Positions 16,316 to 24,905 of a DNA stretch of 64,000 bases are shown here, in pieces. The stretch covers positions 16,104 through 80,103 of the forward strand of contig JBKBXX010000002.1 in the NCBI GenBank assembly GCA_046313915.1. The letters are read 5' to 3'. The translations under genes were made by a program, and so were the position numbers. The notes beneath the pieces were generated by a model. The model was not told where the DNA came from. It did not search any database and worked only from the letters and a program-made list of their open reading frames with translations. Numbering within the stretch: position 1 is the first letter of the stretch; each line of letters starts with the position of its first letter. This stretch comes from CAKKQX01 sp046313915. GTDB lineage: Bacteria; Pseudomonadota; Gammaproteobacteria; Burkholderiales; SG8-41.

Positions 16316-16624
16316 ATGGAAAATCTCACGACCCAACAGCTTGCCGAGCTTCTGGTCGGCATCGCCCGCGCCCAGCAGGCGGTCATCGATGCCGTGGAAA
16401 GCGCGAAGCCGGGTTTCAAAATGACGCATCTCGCGCCGGTGCTGCAAAGCGCGGCGAAGCTGCGCAACGTCAATCACGTCGCAACGTTGACCGACCTGCC
16501 GGCGCGCGTGCTGTTGCAGTGCCAGGGGCGGGTCGGCCCCGATGTCGCACAGGTGGCGCGTGATCTCGGGGAAATGCTCGCGGCCTGCCCGCCGCCGCAC
16601 CCCGCTGCGCGCGGCACGGGCTGA
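16316..16624 (+). CDS. Hypothetical protein, 102 residues
   Basis: I do not recognise this family. The product is mostly helical (MENLTTQQLAELLVGIARAQQAVID...), has one Cys near the middle (LLQCQGR) and one near the end, and ends in a Pro/Ala-rich tail. A clear AGGAGG sits eight bases before the ATG, which supports translation. It lies between slmA and the convergent moeB-like gene, and could be cotranscribed with slmA across a 133-bp gap. Confidence 0.55.
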   Translation: MENLTTQQLAELLVGIARAQQAVIDAVESAKPGFKMTHLAPVLQSAAKLRNVNHVATLTDLPARVLLQCQGRVGPDVAQVARDLGEMLAACPPPHPAARGTG

Positions 16625-16663
16625 AAGCGGGCCGCGGCTTGCCGCTGCGGTTGCGCTGCGCTC

Positions 16664-17431
16664 TCAAGCCCCGCTTGCGGCAGCGGCCGGTCCGCACACC
16701 GCGCACGCCGGGTCCTTCTGCAGCCGGAGGGTGCGGATCTGCATGGTGAGCGCGTCGATCAGCAGCAGCCTTCCGGTGAGCGTTTCGCCGATGCCGGCGA
16801 GCAGTTTCAGCGCTTCTGCCGCCTGCATCGAGCCGATGATGCCGACCAGCGGCGCGAACACTCCCATCACGGCGCAGCGCACGTCTTCGTGGTCGCCGTG
16901 TTCCGGAAACAGGCAGTGGTAGCACGGCGCCTGCGGGCTGCGCATGTCGAACACCGCGAGCTGGCCGTCGAAGCGCACGCCCGCGCCCGACACCAGCGGT
17001 TTGCGCAGCCTGACGCAGGCGCGGTTGACGGCGTGGCGGGTGGCGAAGTTGTCGCTGCCGTCGAGCACCACGTCGGCCTGCGCCACGAGCGCCTCGAGCC
17101 GCGGGCCCGCGACCCGCTCGGCGAGCGCCGTCACCTCGACTTCGGGATTGATGCCGGCGAGCGTGGCCCTGGCCGATTCGACTTTCTTTTTGCCGATCGC
17201 TTCGGTGCGGTGCACGATCTGACGCTGCAGATTGGTGAGATCGACCGCGTCGCCGTCGCAGATCGTCAGGTGGCCGACGCCGGCCGCGGCGAGATAGAGC
17301 GCGACGGGCGAACCCAGTCCGCCGGCGCCGATGATGAGCGCATGCGCGCCGAGAAATCTCCGCTGGCCTTCGATGCCGATTTCGGGCAGCAGGATATGAC
17401 GGCTGTAGCGCAGCAGCTGGTCGTCGTTCAT
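16664..17431 (-). CDS. MoeB/ThiF/HesA-family sulfur-carrier adenylyltransferase
   Basis: A 255-residue E1-like enzyme that adenylates the C-terminal glycine of a ubiquitin-like sulfur carrier (MoaD or ThiS). It shows the nucleotide-binding IGAGGLGSPVALYLA, LTNLQRQIVH with the arginine finger, DGSDNFATRH, and the zinc pairs CYHC and CAVC. No rhodanese domain is fused. MoeB and ThiF cannot be separated by sequence alone, and no partner carrier gene is visible next to it. A strong hairpin separates its start from ctpA upstream. Confidence 0.88.
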   Translation of the reverse strand: MNDDQLLRYSRHILLPEIGIEGQRRFLGAHALIIGAGGLGSPVALYLAAAGVGHLTICDGDAVDLTNLQRQIVHRTEAIGKKKVESARATLAGINPEVEVTALAERVAGPRLEALVAQADVVLDGSDNFATRHAVNRACVRLRKPLVSGAGVRFDGQLAVFDMRSPQAPCYHCLFPEHGDHEDVRCAVMGVFAPLVGIIGSMQAAEALKLLAGIGETLTGRLLLIDALTMQIRTLRLQKDPACAVCGPAAAASGA

Positions 17432-17473
17432 GGCGCGCCTAACTTAAACCGATTCGCAGTGGTTGTAAAACGC

Positions 17474-17500
17474 GAACGCCCGGGCTTGCGCCGGGCGTTC
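17474..17500 (-). terminator. Hairpin terminator after ctpA
   Basis: GAACGCCCGG and CCGGGCGTTC form a perfect ten-pair stem. On the minus strand it is followed by GCGTTTT. It lies between the ctpA stop and the moeB-like start. Confidence 0.65.
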
Positions 17501-17522
17501 ACCGGGCCGCGCGCGCCGCGCG

Positions 17523-18938
17523 TCAGTTGGTTCTGGTGGCGCTGCGGCTTTTGAGAAACGCGATTGCCTGGTTGAGCTCGTAGTCGTTCTTGGAAACGAC
17601 TTCGCCGGGCTCGGGCCTGAGCAGTTTCTCGTCGAGGTCTTTGGGCCGCGGCGCGGGCGTGAAGTCGAATTGCTTCGGCGCGGCGGCCGCGGTTTTGTCC
17701 GCTTCCTGCTTGTTGTCGGTCAGGTGCTTGGTGAGATCGGCTTCCTTGAGCTTGAGACCCGCGGTTTTGTCCGCGGTGCCGTCGTCGAGCACGATGTCGG
17801 GCGTGATGCCCTTCGCCTGGATCGAGCGGCCGTTGGGCGTGAAGTAGCGCGCCGTGGTGAGCTTGATCGCGGTGTTGTTGCCGAGCGGCAATATGGTCTG
17901 CACCGAGCCCTTGCCGAAAGTCTGCTGGCCCATCACCACCGCGCGTTTGTGGTCCTGCAGCGCGCCGGCGACGATTTCCGAGGCGGAAGCCGAGCCGCCG
18001 TTGACCAGCACCACCATCGGCACCGTGCGGCTTTCCGGCGGCAGTTTGCGGATGTAGTCTTCCTGGGCGCGGCCGCGCAGATAGTTTTCAGGCGTGGCGT
18101 GCAGCCGCATTTTCGAATCCTCGGTGCGGCCGTCGGTATAGACCACCAGCGCATTGTGTGGCAGGAACGCGGCCGACACCGCGACCGCGCCGTTCAACAG
18201 GCCGCCGGGGTCGTTGCGCAGATCGAGCACGATGCCTTTCATCCGGCCCTGGTTCTGCCTGAACAGCGCGTCTATCGCTTTCGCCAGGGTCTCGCCGGTG
18301 TGTTCCTGGAACTGGCTCACGCGGAAATAGGCGTAACCCGGCTCGAGCAGCTTGGATTTGACGCTCTGGATCTTGATCACGGCGCGCGTCAGCGTGACGA
18401 CGATCGGCTTGGGTTCGCCCTTGCGCACGATGGTGAGCGTGATTTGCGTGTTGGGTCTGCCGCGCATGCGTTTCACCGCGTCGTTCAGCGTCATGCCCTT
18501 GACCGAGGTCTCGTCGAGTTTGACGACGAGATCGCCCGGCTTGAGGCCGGCGCGCGCCGCCGGCGAATCGTCGATCGGCGACACGACCTTGACGAAACCG
18601 TCCTCCATGCCGACCTCAATGCCGAGTCCGCCGAATTCGCCCTGGGTGCCGACCTGCAGTTCCTTGAACGCTTCCTGGTCGAGATAGGCGGAATGCGGAT
18701 CGAGGCCGGTCAGCATGCCGTTGATGGCTTCGGTGATGAGTTTCTTGTCCTCCACCGGCTCGACGTAGTCGTTTTTGACCCTGCCGAACACCTCGGTGAA
18801 GGTGCGCAGTTCCTCGATCGGCAAGGGCAGCGCGGTTTCTTTCTGCGCCACCGCGGAAAAGTTGAGGCTGATCGCAACCCCCATCAGCACGCCGATGGCG
18901 ATCAATCCGAATTGTTGCAGTTTATTGCGTTTGCTCAT
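17523..18938 (-). CDS. ctpA: C-terminal processing peptidase (S41 family)
   Basis: A 471-residue periplasmic serine protease that trims or degrades C-terminal tails of envelope proteins. It has a signal/anchor helix at about residues 9-30, a PDZ domain (around GGLGIEVGMEDGFVKVVSPI and AGLKPGDLVVKLD), then the S41 core with the nucleophile in GGSASASEIVAGAL and the lysine in FGKGSVQT. The last 90 residues are a charged tail. It is downstream of the EnvC-like M23 gene by 40 bp, and gpmI - M23 - ctpA is a common order in related bacteria, consistent with a role near peptidoglycan hydrolases. Confidence 0.94.
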   Translation of the reverse strand: MSKRNKLQQFGLIAIGVLMGVAISLNFSAVAQKETALPLPIEELRTFTEVFGRVKNDYVEPVEDKKLITEAINGMLTGLDPHSAYLDQEAFKELQVGTQGEFGGLGIEVGMEDGFVKVVSPIDDSPAARAGLKPGDLVVKLDETSVKGMTLNDAVKRMRGRPNTQITLTIVRKGEPKPIVVTLTRAVIKIQSVKSKLLEPGYAYFRVSQFQEHTGETLAKAIDALFRQNQGRMKGIVLDLRNDPGGLLNGAVAVSAAFLPHNALVVYTDGRTEDSKMRLHATPENYLRGRAQEDYIRKLPPESRTVPMVVLVNGGSASASEIVAGALQDHKRAVVMGQQTFGKGSVQTILPLGNNTAIKLTTARYFTPNGRSIQAKGITPDIVLDDGTADKTAGLKLKEADLTKHLTDNKQEADKTAAAAPKQFDFTPAPRPKDLDEKLLRPEPGEVVSKNDYELNQAIAFLKSRSATRTN

Positions 18939-18978
18939 ACATACCCCAAAAACCCAAGTTAAATAAATGGGTTATTAA

Positions 18979-20202
18979 TTAGCTCCCGGTCCCGTCCGGG
19001 GTTTTCTGCCGTTCCATCCAGCCCAGCGGATCGAAAGGCCTGCCTTGATGGCGGATCTCGAAGTATAAACCCGAATCGCTGTTGCCGCCGCTGCTGCCTA
19101 CCGCGGCTACGGTTTCGCCGCCGCGCACCGGATCGCCGACCCGCTTGTAGAGCGTCTCGTTGTTGCCGTAGAGGCTCAGGTAGCTGTCGCCGTGGTCGAT
19201 GATCAGGAGATTGCCGAACCCCCTCAGCCAGTCGGCGAAAACCACACGGCCGGCGGCGATGGCGCGCACTTCCTCGCCGGCACGCGAGGCGATGAACAAT
19301 CCTTTCCACGTCAAACCGCCGTCGGAACGTGGACTGCCGAAACGGTTGCCGAGTTCCCCCCGCACCGGCAGCCTCAGCTTGCCCTTGAGCTGCTGGAAAG
19401 GACTGTCGTCATTCGACCGGTCGGGCACGCTTTCGTTCCTGAGGCGGGGCGCGGAGGACGGACGGGAAGACGAGCGCGCGACGATTTTGCCGAGCTGCTC
19501 GACCAGGCGCGTGAGCCGGTTCTCGTCGCGTCTCAGGGTGTTGATTTCGCGTTTCTGCTTCTGGATGTCGCGCGAAATCCTGGCCAGCACTTCGCTGCGC
19601 GCGCGTTTTTCCCGTTCCAGGCGCTGTTTCTGCGCGCTCTGCTCGGCGGCGATCGCCGCCAGTTCGGCGGTTTTTTGCTCGGTTTCCTCGGCCAGCTCCC
19701 GCAGTTGGGCGAGACGGGCGCGCAGGCCGCCGATCAGCTCGGCGCGGGCGCGTGCGATATGACCGAAATAATGCAGGCGGCGCGCAGTCTGGTTGGGATC
19801 GTCACCGTTCAGCAGCAGTCGCAACGGTTCCACCGCGCCGCCCAGGTATTGCCGGTAGAGCAGTCTCGCAAGCAATTCCTGCTGCGCCTTGGCGGCGGCT
19901 TCGTGCACGCGCGACGCCTCGCGCAGCTCGGCGAGCCGCTGGCGGGCGTCGCGCGCCTGCTGCGCGAGCTCGCGCAGCTTGCGGCTCGCGTCCGAGATCG
20001 CGCGTTCCGATTCCTTGAGCGCGTCGGCGGTCTCGCTCCTGATTTCCTCGGCGCCGGCGAGCCGTTGCTGCAGGGCTTCGATCCTGTCGCGCAGCTCGCG
20101 CAGGTCTTCGCGGGCGCGCGTCGCGGAAGGCGCAGCCGCCGCCACGGCGACGCCGGTGGCGAGCAGCACGAAGAGCGCGATGGCGGGCAGGCCGCGGCTC
20201 AC
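18979..20202 (-). CDS. EnvC-like murein hydrolase activator, M23 family
   Basis: A 407-residue exported protein: a GTG start and signal peptide (VSRGLPAIALFVLLATGVAVA), long coiled coils to about residue 250, then a LytM/M23 domain. In the LytM domain the usual zinc-ligand region is degenerate: LTWKGLFIAS in place of an HxxxD motif, and LYFEIRHQGRPFDP at the end. This suggests an amidase activator like EnvC rather than an active peptidase. Its GTG overlaps the gpmI stop by four bases. The gap to ctpA contains an AACCCA/TGGGTT inverted repeat around an AT-rich loop. Confidence 0.86.
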   Translation of the reverse strand: MSRGLPAIALFVLLATGVAVAAAAPSATRAREDLRELRDRIEALQQRLAGAEEIRSETADALKESERAISDASRKLRELAQQARDARQRLAELREASRVHEAAAKAQQELLARLLYRQYLGGAVEPLRLLLNGDDPNQTARRLHYFGHIARARAELIGGLRARLAQLRELAEETEQKTAELAAIAAEQSAQKQRLEREKRARSEVLARISRDIQKQKREINTLRRDENRLTRLVEQLGKIVARSSSRPSSAPRLRNESVPDRSNDDSPFQQLKGKLRLPVRGELGNRFGSPRSDGGLTWKGLFIASRAGEEVRAIAAGRVVFADWLRGFGNLLIIDHGDSYLSLYGNNETLYKRVGDPVRGGETVAAVGSSGGNSDSGLYFEIRHQGRPFDPLGWMERQKTPDGTGS

Positions 20203-21743
20203 GTGAAGCTGAGCAGGGACCTGCCGGTCATCTCCGGCGGCTGCGGCAAGCCCATCATGGCGAGCAGGGTCGGCGCGATGTCCTGCAGCGCGCCGCGCCC
20301 GGCGATGCGCGCCGGCCGGCCGACGTACAGCAGCGGCACCAGGTTCAGCGTATGCGCGGTGTGCGGCTGGCGGGTCTCGGGATCGAGCATGGTCTCGGCG
20401 TTGCCGTGATCGGCGGTGATCAGCACTTCGCCGCCGCGCTCGCGCATCGCGGCGACCGCCTTGCCCACGCACTCGTCGAGCACTTCGATGGCGCGGATCG
20501 CGGCGGCGAGATTGCCGGTATGGCCGACCATGTCGCCGTTGGCGTAGTTGCAGACGATGGCGTCGTATTTGCCGCTCTGGATGGCGGCGACCAGTTTGGC
20601 GGTGACTTCATGGGCGCTCATCTCGGGCTTGAGATCGTAGGTCGCGACCTTGGGCGAAGGCACCAGCACGCGATCCTCGCCGGGGTAGGGTGTTTCCACG
20701 CCGCCGTTGAAAAAATAGGTGACATGCGCATACTTCTCGGTTTCGGCGATGCGCAGCTGCTTCAGGCCGTGGCTTGCGAGGTATTCGCCGAAGCCGTTGC
20801 GGATGCTCTGGGGCGGAAACGCCGCCGGCAGATGCGCGAAATCCTCGCCGTAGCTGGTGAGCGTGCAGAAATAACCGAGTTCGGGCAGGCGGGCGCGCTC
20901 GAAACCGTCGAACGCGGCATCGGTCAACGCCCGCGTCAGTTGCCGTGCGCGGTCGGCGCGGAAATTCATGAACACCACGGCGTCGCCGTCGTTCATGCGC
21001 GCCGGCTGCCCGCCCGCCGGCACGATGGCGGTCGCCTTGACGAACTCGTCGGATTCGCCGCGCGCGTAAGCGGCGTGCAGGCCTTCGAGCGCGGATTTTG
21101 CCGTGAACGCGGCGCGGCCTTCGACGAGCAGCCCGTAGGCCGGCGCCACGCGTTCCCAGCGCCGGTCGCGATCCATCGCGTAATAGCGGCCGCAGATCGA
21201 AACGATGCGGCCGGCGCCCAGCGCATCGCATTTCGTCTGCAGCGCGGCGAGCGAGGCTGCGGCGCTGCGGGGCGGGGTATCGCGCCCGTCGAGAAAGGCG
21301 TGCAGGCGGATGTCGGCGACGCCGTTGCGGGCGGCCATTTCGAGCATCGCGTGGATCTGCGATTCATGGCTGTGCACGCCGCCGGGCGAGAGCAGTCCCA
21401 GAATGTGCAGCGCGCCGCCGCGCGCGACCTCCACCGCTTTGCCCAGCACCGGGTTTTGCAGGAACTCGCCGCTTTCGATCGCGTTCTCGATCTTGGTGTA
21501 GTCCTGGTAGATAACGCGGCCGGCGCCGATGTTCATGTGGCCGACCTCGGAGTTGCCCATCTGGGCCGCGGGCAGCCCCACCCATTTTTCGGAAGCGTCG
21601 ATGGTGGTATGGGGGCAGCTCTGCCACAGCGCATCCCAGTGCGGCTTGCGCGCGAGGCAGATCGCGTTGTGATCGCATTCCTCGCGATAGCCGAAACCGT
21701 CGAGTATGATCAGCAGCACCTTGTTCAACTTCATGTTTTTCAT
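20199..21743 (-). CDS. gpmI: 2,3-bisphosphoglycerate-independent phosphoglycerate mutase
   Basis: Manganese-dependent glycolytic enzyme converting 3- to 2-phosphoglycerate. The 514-residue product has the alkaline-phosphatase-fold motifs: ILDGFGYRE, the phospho-serine in QMGNSEVGHMNIGAGR, DGRDTPP, NYANGDMVGHTG and TADHGNAE. The ATG at 21743 is chosen because AAGAG lies just ahead; a second ATG nine bases later is possible. It diverges from the ArsR-type regulator across an 86-bp AT-rich gap. Confidence 0.96.
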   Translation of the reverse strand: MKNMKLNKVLLIILDGFGYREECDHNAICLARKPHWDALWQSCPHTTIDASEKWVGLPAAQMGNSEVGHMNIGAGRVIYQDYTKIENAIESGEFLQNPVLGKAVEVARGGALHILGLLSPGGVHSHESQIHAMLEMAARNGVADIRLHAFLDGRDTPPRSAAASLAALQTKCDALGAGRIVSICGRYYAMDRDRRWERVAPAYGLLVEGRAAFTAKSALEGLHAAYARGESDEFVKATAIVPAGGQPARMNDGDAVVFMNFRADRARQLTRALTDAAFDGFERARLPELGYFCTLTSYGEDFAHLPAAFPPQSIRNGFGEYLASHGLKQLRIAETEKYAHVTYFFNGGVETPYPGEDRVLVPSPKVATYDLKPEMSAHEVTAKLVAAIQSGKYDAIVCNYANGDMVGHTGNLAAAIRAIEVLDECVGKAVAAMRERGGEVLITADHGNAETMLDPETRQPHTAHTLNLVPLLYVGRPARIAGRGALQDIAPTLLAMMGLPQPPEMTGRSLLSFT

Positions 21744-21770
21744 GCATTTCTCTTGGTGGTCGAGGTCATG

Positions 21771-21794
21771 TATAATTTCAGCATATTTTGAAAT
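21771..21794 (+). promoter_or_regulatory. Promoter -10 with overlapping inverted-repeat operator for the ArsR gene
   Basis: TATAAT at 21771-21776 is overlapped by ATTTCA-(8 nt)-TGAAAT at 21775-21794, a perfect six-base inverted repeat. It lies 35 bp before the ArsR-type start. This is the expected position for autorepression, but no clear -35 hexamer is seen. Which strand the promoter serves is not certain, since gpmI diverges from the same gap. Confidence 0.6.
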
Positions 21795-21829
21795 GCGCCG
21801 GGCCCGCCCGGCAGGCACAGGAATACATT

Positions 21830-22186
21830 ATGACCGCACTCGTACCCCGCGTGAACGACGGCAAGGACAACAAGGCGGTGCGCGCCGCGCTGATCGAAAA
21901 AGAGGAGCACATCGAACAGGCTTCGCGCGCGCTCAAGGCGATGTCGCATCCGCTGCGGCTGAAAATCCTGTGCATGCTCGGCGACCAGGAGGCGAGCGTG
22001 CAGGACATCGTCGAGTGCGTCGGCACTTCCCAAAGCAATATTTCCCAGCATCTCGCCATTTTGCGCGAGAAAGGCGTGCTGCGCACCCGCAAGGACGCCA
22101 ATCGCGTTTTTTACCGCGTCGGCGACGAACGCACGCTGACCCTGATCGGCATGATGCGCGAAGTGTTCTGCGGCATTCCGGAATAG
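21830..22186 (+). CDS. ArsR-family repressor, BigR/SqrR-like cysteine pair
   Basis: A 118-residue winged-helix repressor: LKAMSHPLRLKILCMLGD, then the recognition region TSQSNISQHLAILREKGVL and the wing RKDANRVFYRV. Cysteines are C48 (KILCML), C63 (VECVG) and C114 (VFCGIPE). The 66-residue spacing of C48 and C114 equals that of the dithiol pair in the persulfide sensors BigR and SqrR (as I recall them, C42/C108 and C41/C107). Metal-binding motifs of classical ArsR (CVC) are absent. Downstream genes are a membrane rhodanese and a glutaredoxin, which supports a sulfide/persulfide-responsive role. Confidence 0.85.
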   Translation: MTALVPRVNDGKDNKAVRAALIEKEEHIEQASRALKAMSHPLRLKILCMLGDQEASVQDIVECVGTSQSNISQHLAILREKGVLRTRKDANRVFYRVGDERTLTLIGMMREVFCGIPE

Positions 22187-22222
22187 TCAGTCACACGGGC
22201 GCAAGGCGCAGGAGTCTCAATT

Positions 22223-22657
22223 TTGGAGCAGTTTCTGGTCTTTCTGCAGAAAAATCCGTTGCATCTGGTCTTGTTCGGCACCGCGGTGATCACCGGCGGC
22301 ATGCTGCTGTGGCCGCTGATCAACCGCGTGTCGCGCCCCGGCAACGAAGTCGGCGTGACGGACGCGGTGCAGCTGATCAACCGCCGCGACGCGGTGGTGC
22401 TCGACGTTCGGGAAAACGACGAGTACGCGGGCGGCCACATCGCCAATTCCCGCCATATTCCGCTCGCGCAGCTCGGCGGGCGCATCAAGGAGCTGGAGAA
22501 ATTCAGGACGCGGCCCGTCATCATCTGCTGCCGCAGCGGCAGCCGGGCGGCAGCCGCGATCGATGTCCTGCGCAAAAACGGTTTCAACGAAGCGGTCATG
22601 TTGCGCGGTGGCATCTCTGCATGGCAGCAGGCCGGCATGCCGCTGGAGAAAAAATGA
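22223..22657 (+). CDS. Membrane-anchored rhodanese-like sulfurtransferase
   Basis: A 144-residue protein with an N-terminal membrane helix (about residues 14-32) and one rhodanese domain: LDVRENDEYAGGHI and the active-site loop CRSGSR with C103 (preceded by another Cys, C102). Such proteins carry persulfide sulfur between donors and acceptors. The TTG start at 22223 has AGGAG ten bases ahead and begins MEQFLVFLQKNP, as in relatives. It overlaps grxC by one base and follows the ArsR gene, so the three are likely one operon. Confidence 0.88.
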   Translation: MEQFLVFLQKNPLHLVLFGTAVITGGMLLWPLINRVSRPGNEVGVTDAVQLINRRDAVVLDVRENDEYAGGHIANSRHIPLAQLGGRIKELEKFRTRPVIICCRSGSRAAAAIDVLRKNGFNEAVMLRGGISAWQQAGMPLEKK

Positions 22658-22920
22658 TGGCGAAAGTGCGCATGTACAGCACCGCGGTGTGCCCTTATTG
22701 TCAGAGGGCGGAGCAGCTGCTGCGCGCCAAGGGCGTGGCCGGCATCGACAAGATCCGCGTCGACCTCGATTCCGCGAAGCGCGCTGAAATGATGGAAAAA
22801 ACCGGTCGCCGCACGGTGCCGCAGATCTACATCGGCGACACCCATGTCGGCGGCTACGACGAGCTCGCGGCGCTCGACCGCGCCGGCGATCTCGACAGGC
22901 TGCTCGCCGCCGCGGCGTGA
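22657..22920 (+). CDS. grxC: Glutaredoxin 3
   Basis: An 87-residue thioredoxin-fold glutaredoxin with the dithiol site CPYC at residues 12-15, the cis-proline stretch RTVPQIYIGD and the glutathione-binding GGYDEL. It reduces protein disulfides and glutathione adducts in the cytoplasm. The start codon overlaps the rhodanese stop (ATGATG); the ATG three bases earlier is equally possible. secB follows 29 bp downstream. Confidence 0.93.
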   Translation: MAKVRMYSTAVCPYCQRAEQLLRAKGVAGIDKIRVDLDSAKRAEMMEKTGRRTVPQIYIGDTHVGGYDELAALDRAGDLDRLLAAAA

Positions 22921-22949
22921 GCCGGCAACGAAAATCCACAGGAATGCCC

Positions 22950-23411
22950 ATGAGCGAAGAACAGCAAGTGACGTTTGCCATCGAGAAGATTTACCTCAAG
23001 GATGCCTCCCTCGAAATCCCCAACGCGCCGCGGATTTTTCTCGAAACCGAAAGCCCGCAGGTCGAGGTGAGCATCCACAACCAGGCGGCGGGAATAGAAG
23101 CCGGCCTCTACGACGTGGTGCTGACGGTCACCCTGACCGCAAAAGTCGGGGACAAGACGGTGTTTCTGGTCGAAGTCGCGCAGGCCGGGATTTTCCAGAT
23201 CCACAACGTGCCCGCGGCCGATCTCGAGCCGGTGCTCGGCATCGCGTGTCCGGGCATCCTGCTGCCGTACGCGCGTGAAGCGGTATCGAGCATGGTGCAG
23301 CGCGCCGGTTTCCCGCCGGTGGTGCTGCAGCACATGAATTTCGAGGCGCTCTATCACCAGCGCCTGCAGCAACAGCAGCAGAACGAGGCGCCTCCCGCGG
23401 TTGCCCATTAG
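22950..23411 (+). CDS. secB: Protein-export chaperone SecB
   Basis: A 153-residue tetrameric chaperone that keeps preproteins unfolded and delivers them to SecA. The sequence follows the family throughout: FAIEKIYLKDASLEIPNAP, VFLVEVAQAGIF and YAREAVSSMVQRAGFPPVVL, ending in a Gln-rich tail. The ATG at 22950 has AGGA at good spacing; the ATG six bases earlier would overlap that site. The grxC-secB-gpsA order is widespread in proteobacteria. Confidence 0.95.
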   Translation: MSEEQQVTFAIEKIYLKDASLEIPNAPRIFLETESPQVEVSIHNQAAGIEAGLYDVVLTVTLTAKVGDKTVFLVEVAQAGIFQIHNVPAADLEPVLGIACPGILLPYAREAVSSMVQRAGFPPVVLQHMNFEALYHQRLQQQQQNEAPPAVAH

Positions 23412-23421
23412 GGGAAAACCC

Positions 23422-23859
23422 GTGAGCCGCAGCCTGATCGGCGTGCTGATCGCGGCGTTTGCTGCGCCGGCGTGGGCGCTCGAATTCCGTTCGGTGGCGG
23501 AAAACGCCGCGGTGCTCTACGACGCGCCTTCGGTGAAGGCGAAAAAACTCTACATCGTCAACAGCGGTTATCCGGTCGAGGTCGTGGTGATGGTCGAAGG
23601 CTGGGCCAAGGTGCGCGACGCCGCCGGCGACCTCAGCTGGATCGAAAGCAGGCACTTGAGCGCGAGGCGCACGGTGATGGTCAGGGTGCCGCTCGCGCCG
23701 GTGCGGCAAAACGCCGATGACCAGGCACCCGTCGTGTTCCAGGCCCAGCAGAACGTGATCCTCGAACTGATCGAAGTCGCGAGCGGCGGCTGGCTGCAGG
23801 TCAGGCACGATGACGGCCAGAGCGGTTTCATCAAGGCGAGCCAGATCTGGGGCGCGTGA
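23422..23859 (+). CDS. Exported SH3-like domain protein
   Basis: A 145-residue protein with a GTG start, a signal peptide (VSRSLIGVLIAAFAAPAWA) and two bacterial SH3-type stretches: VAENAAVLYDAPSVKAKKLY...GWAKVRDAAGDLSWI and VFQAQQNVILELIE...GWLQVRHDDGQSGFI. Periplasmic SH3b domains usually bind peptidoglycan. AGGGGA precedes the GTG. Position between secB and gpsA is typical for betaproteobacteria, but the function is unknown. Confidence 0.82.
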   Translation: MSRSLIGVLIAAFAAPAWALEFRSVAENAAVLYDAPSVKAKKLYIVNSGYPVEVVVMVEGWAKVRDAAGDLSWIESRHLSARRTVMVRVPLAPVRQNADDQAPVVFQAQQNVILELIEVASGGWLQVRHDDGQSGFIKASQIWGA

Positions 23860-23892
23860 GGCGATGAAGGGTGGGCGCGTGAAGGACGCAGG

Positions 23893-24879
23893 GTGAGGAT
23901 CGCCGTTCTGGGGGCGGGCGCCTGGGGCACCGCGATCGGCGTCCATTTCGCTGCGCGCCACGAGGTCAGGCTGTGGGTGCGCGATGCCGCGCAATGCGCG
24001 GCGATCGAAGCCGCGCGCTGCAACGAACGCTATCTGCCGGGTTTCGCGCTGCCGCCTGCTTTGCGCGTGCTGAACGATTTCGCCGCCGCGATTGACGGCT
24101 GTGCGTTCGCGCTGGCGGCTGCGCCCGTCAGCGCGCTGCGCGAGATTCTGCGGCGGCTGAAAAGCGCCGGCTGTGCCGCCCCCGTGATCTGGTTGTGCAA
24201 AGGCTTCGAAAAACAGCGCGCCTTGCTGCCGCACCAGGTTTGTGCGGAAGAGCTCGGCGCCGGCGCGCGCTGCGGCGTGCTCTCGGGACCCAGTTTCGCC
24301 GAGGAAGTCGCGCGCGGCCTGCCCACTGCGGTCACCCTCGCCGCGGACGATGCGGCTTTCGCGCGCGCCGCCGCGCAGCAGCTGCACAGCGCGACGCTGC
24401 GCATCTACTCCAGTGACGACGTGATCGGCGTCGAAGTCGCGGGGGCGGTCAAAAACGTGATGGCGATCGCCGCCGGCATCAGCGACGGGCTGAAGCTGGG
24501 TCTGAACGCGCGCGCCGCACTGATCACCCGCGGTCTTGCCGAAATCACGCGCCTCGGCGTGAAGCTGGGGGGGCGCCCCGCGACATTCATGGGGCTTGCC
24601 GGCGTCGGCGATCTGATACTCACCTGCACCGGCGACTTGTCGCGCAACCGCCGCGTCGGGCTCGCGCTCGCGCAAGGCGTGCCGCTCGTGGAAATTCTCG
24701 CCGCGCTCGGCCATGCTGCCGAAGGCGTCGCTTCCGCGCACGAAGTCCTGCGGCTTGCCGCCGCGCTCGGCGTGGACATGCCGATTACGCAAGCCGTGTG
24801 CCGCGTGCTTGGCGATCCCGCTGCTGCCGCTTCCGCGGTGAGCGGGCTGCTGCAGCGCGAGCCGAAGACGGAATACTGA
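23893..24879 (+). CDS. gpsA: Glycerol-3-phosphate dehydrogenase [NAD(P)+]
   Basis: Makes sn-glycerol-3-phosphate from dihydroxyacetone phosphate for phospholipid synthesis. The 328-residue protein starts at GTG with the dinucleotide motif IAVLGAGAWGTAIG. It contains WLCKGFEK, LSGPSFAEEVARGLPTAV, the catalytic-lysine region VAGAVKNVMAIAAGI and GLAGVGDLILTCTGDLSRNR. It is the last gene of the ArsR-rhodanese-grxC-secB-SH3 run and is followed by the palindrome cluster. Confidence 0.95.
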   Translation: MRIAVLGAGAWGTAIGVHFAARHEVRLWVRDAAQCAAIEAARCNERYLPGFALPPALRVLNDFAAAIDGCAFALAAAPVSALREILRRLKSAGCAAPVIWLCKGFEKQRALLPHQVCAEELGAGARCGVLSGPSFAEEVARGLPTAVTLAADDAAFARAAAQQLHSATLRIYSSDDVIGVEVAGAVKNVMAIAAGISDGLKLGLNARAALITRGLAEITRLGVKLGGRPATFMGLAGVGDLILTCTGDLSRNRRVGLALAQGVPLVEILAALGHAAEGVASAHEVLRLAAALGVDMPITQAVCRVLGDPAAAASAVSGLLQREPKTEY

Positions 24880-24905
24880 GGAAAACTCAATCACAGTAGC
24901 GGTCT

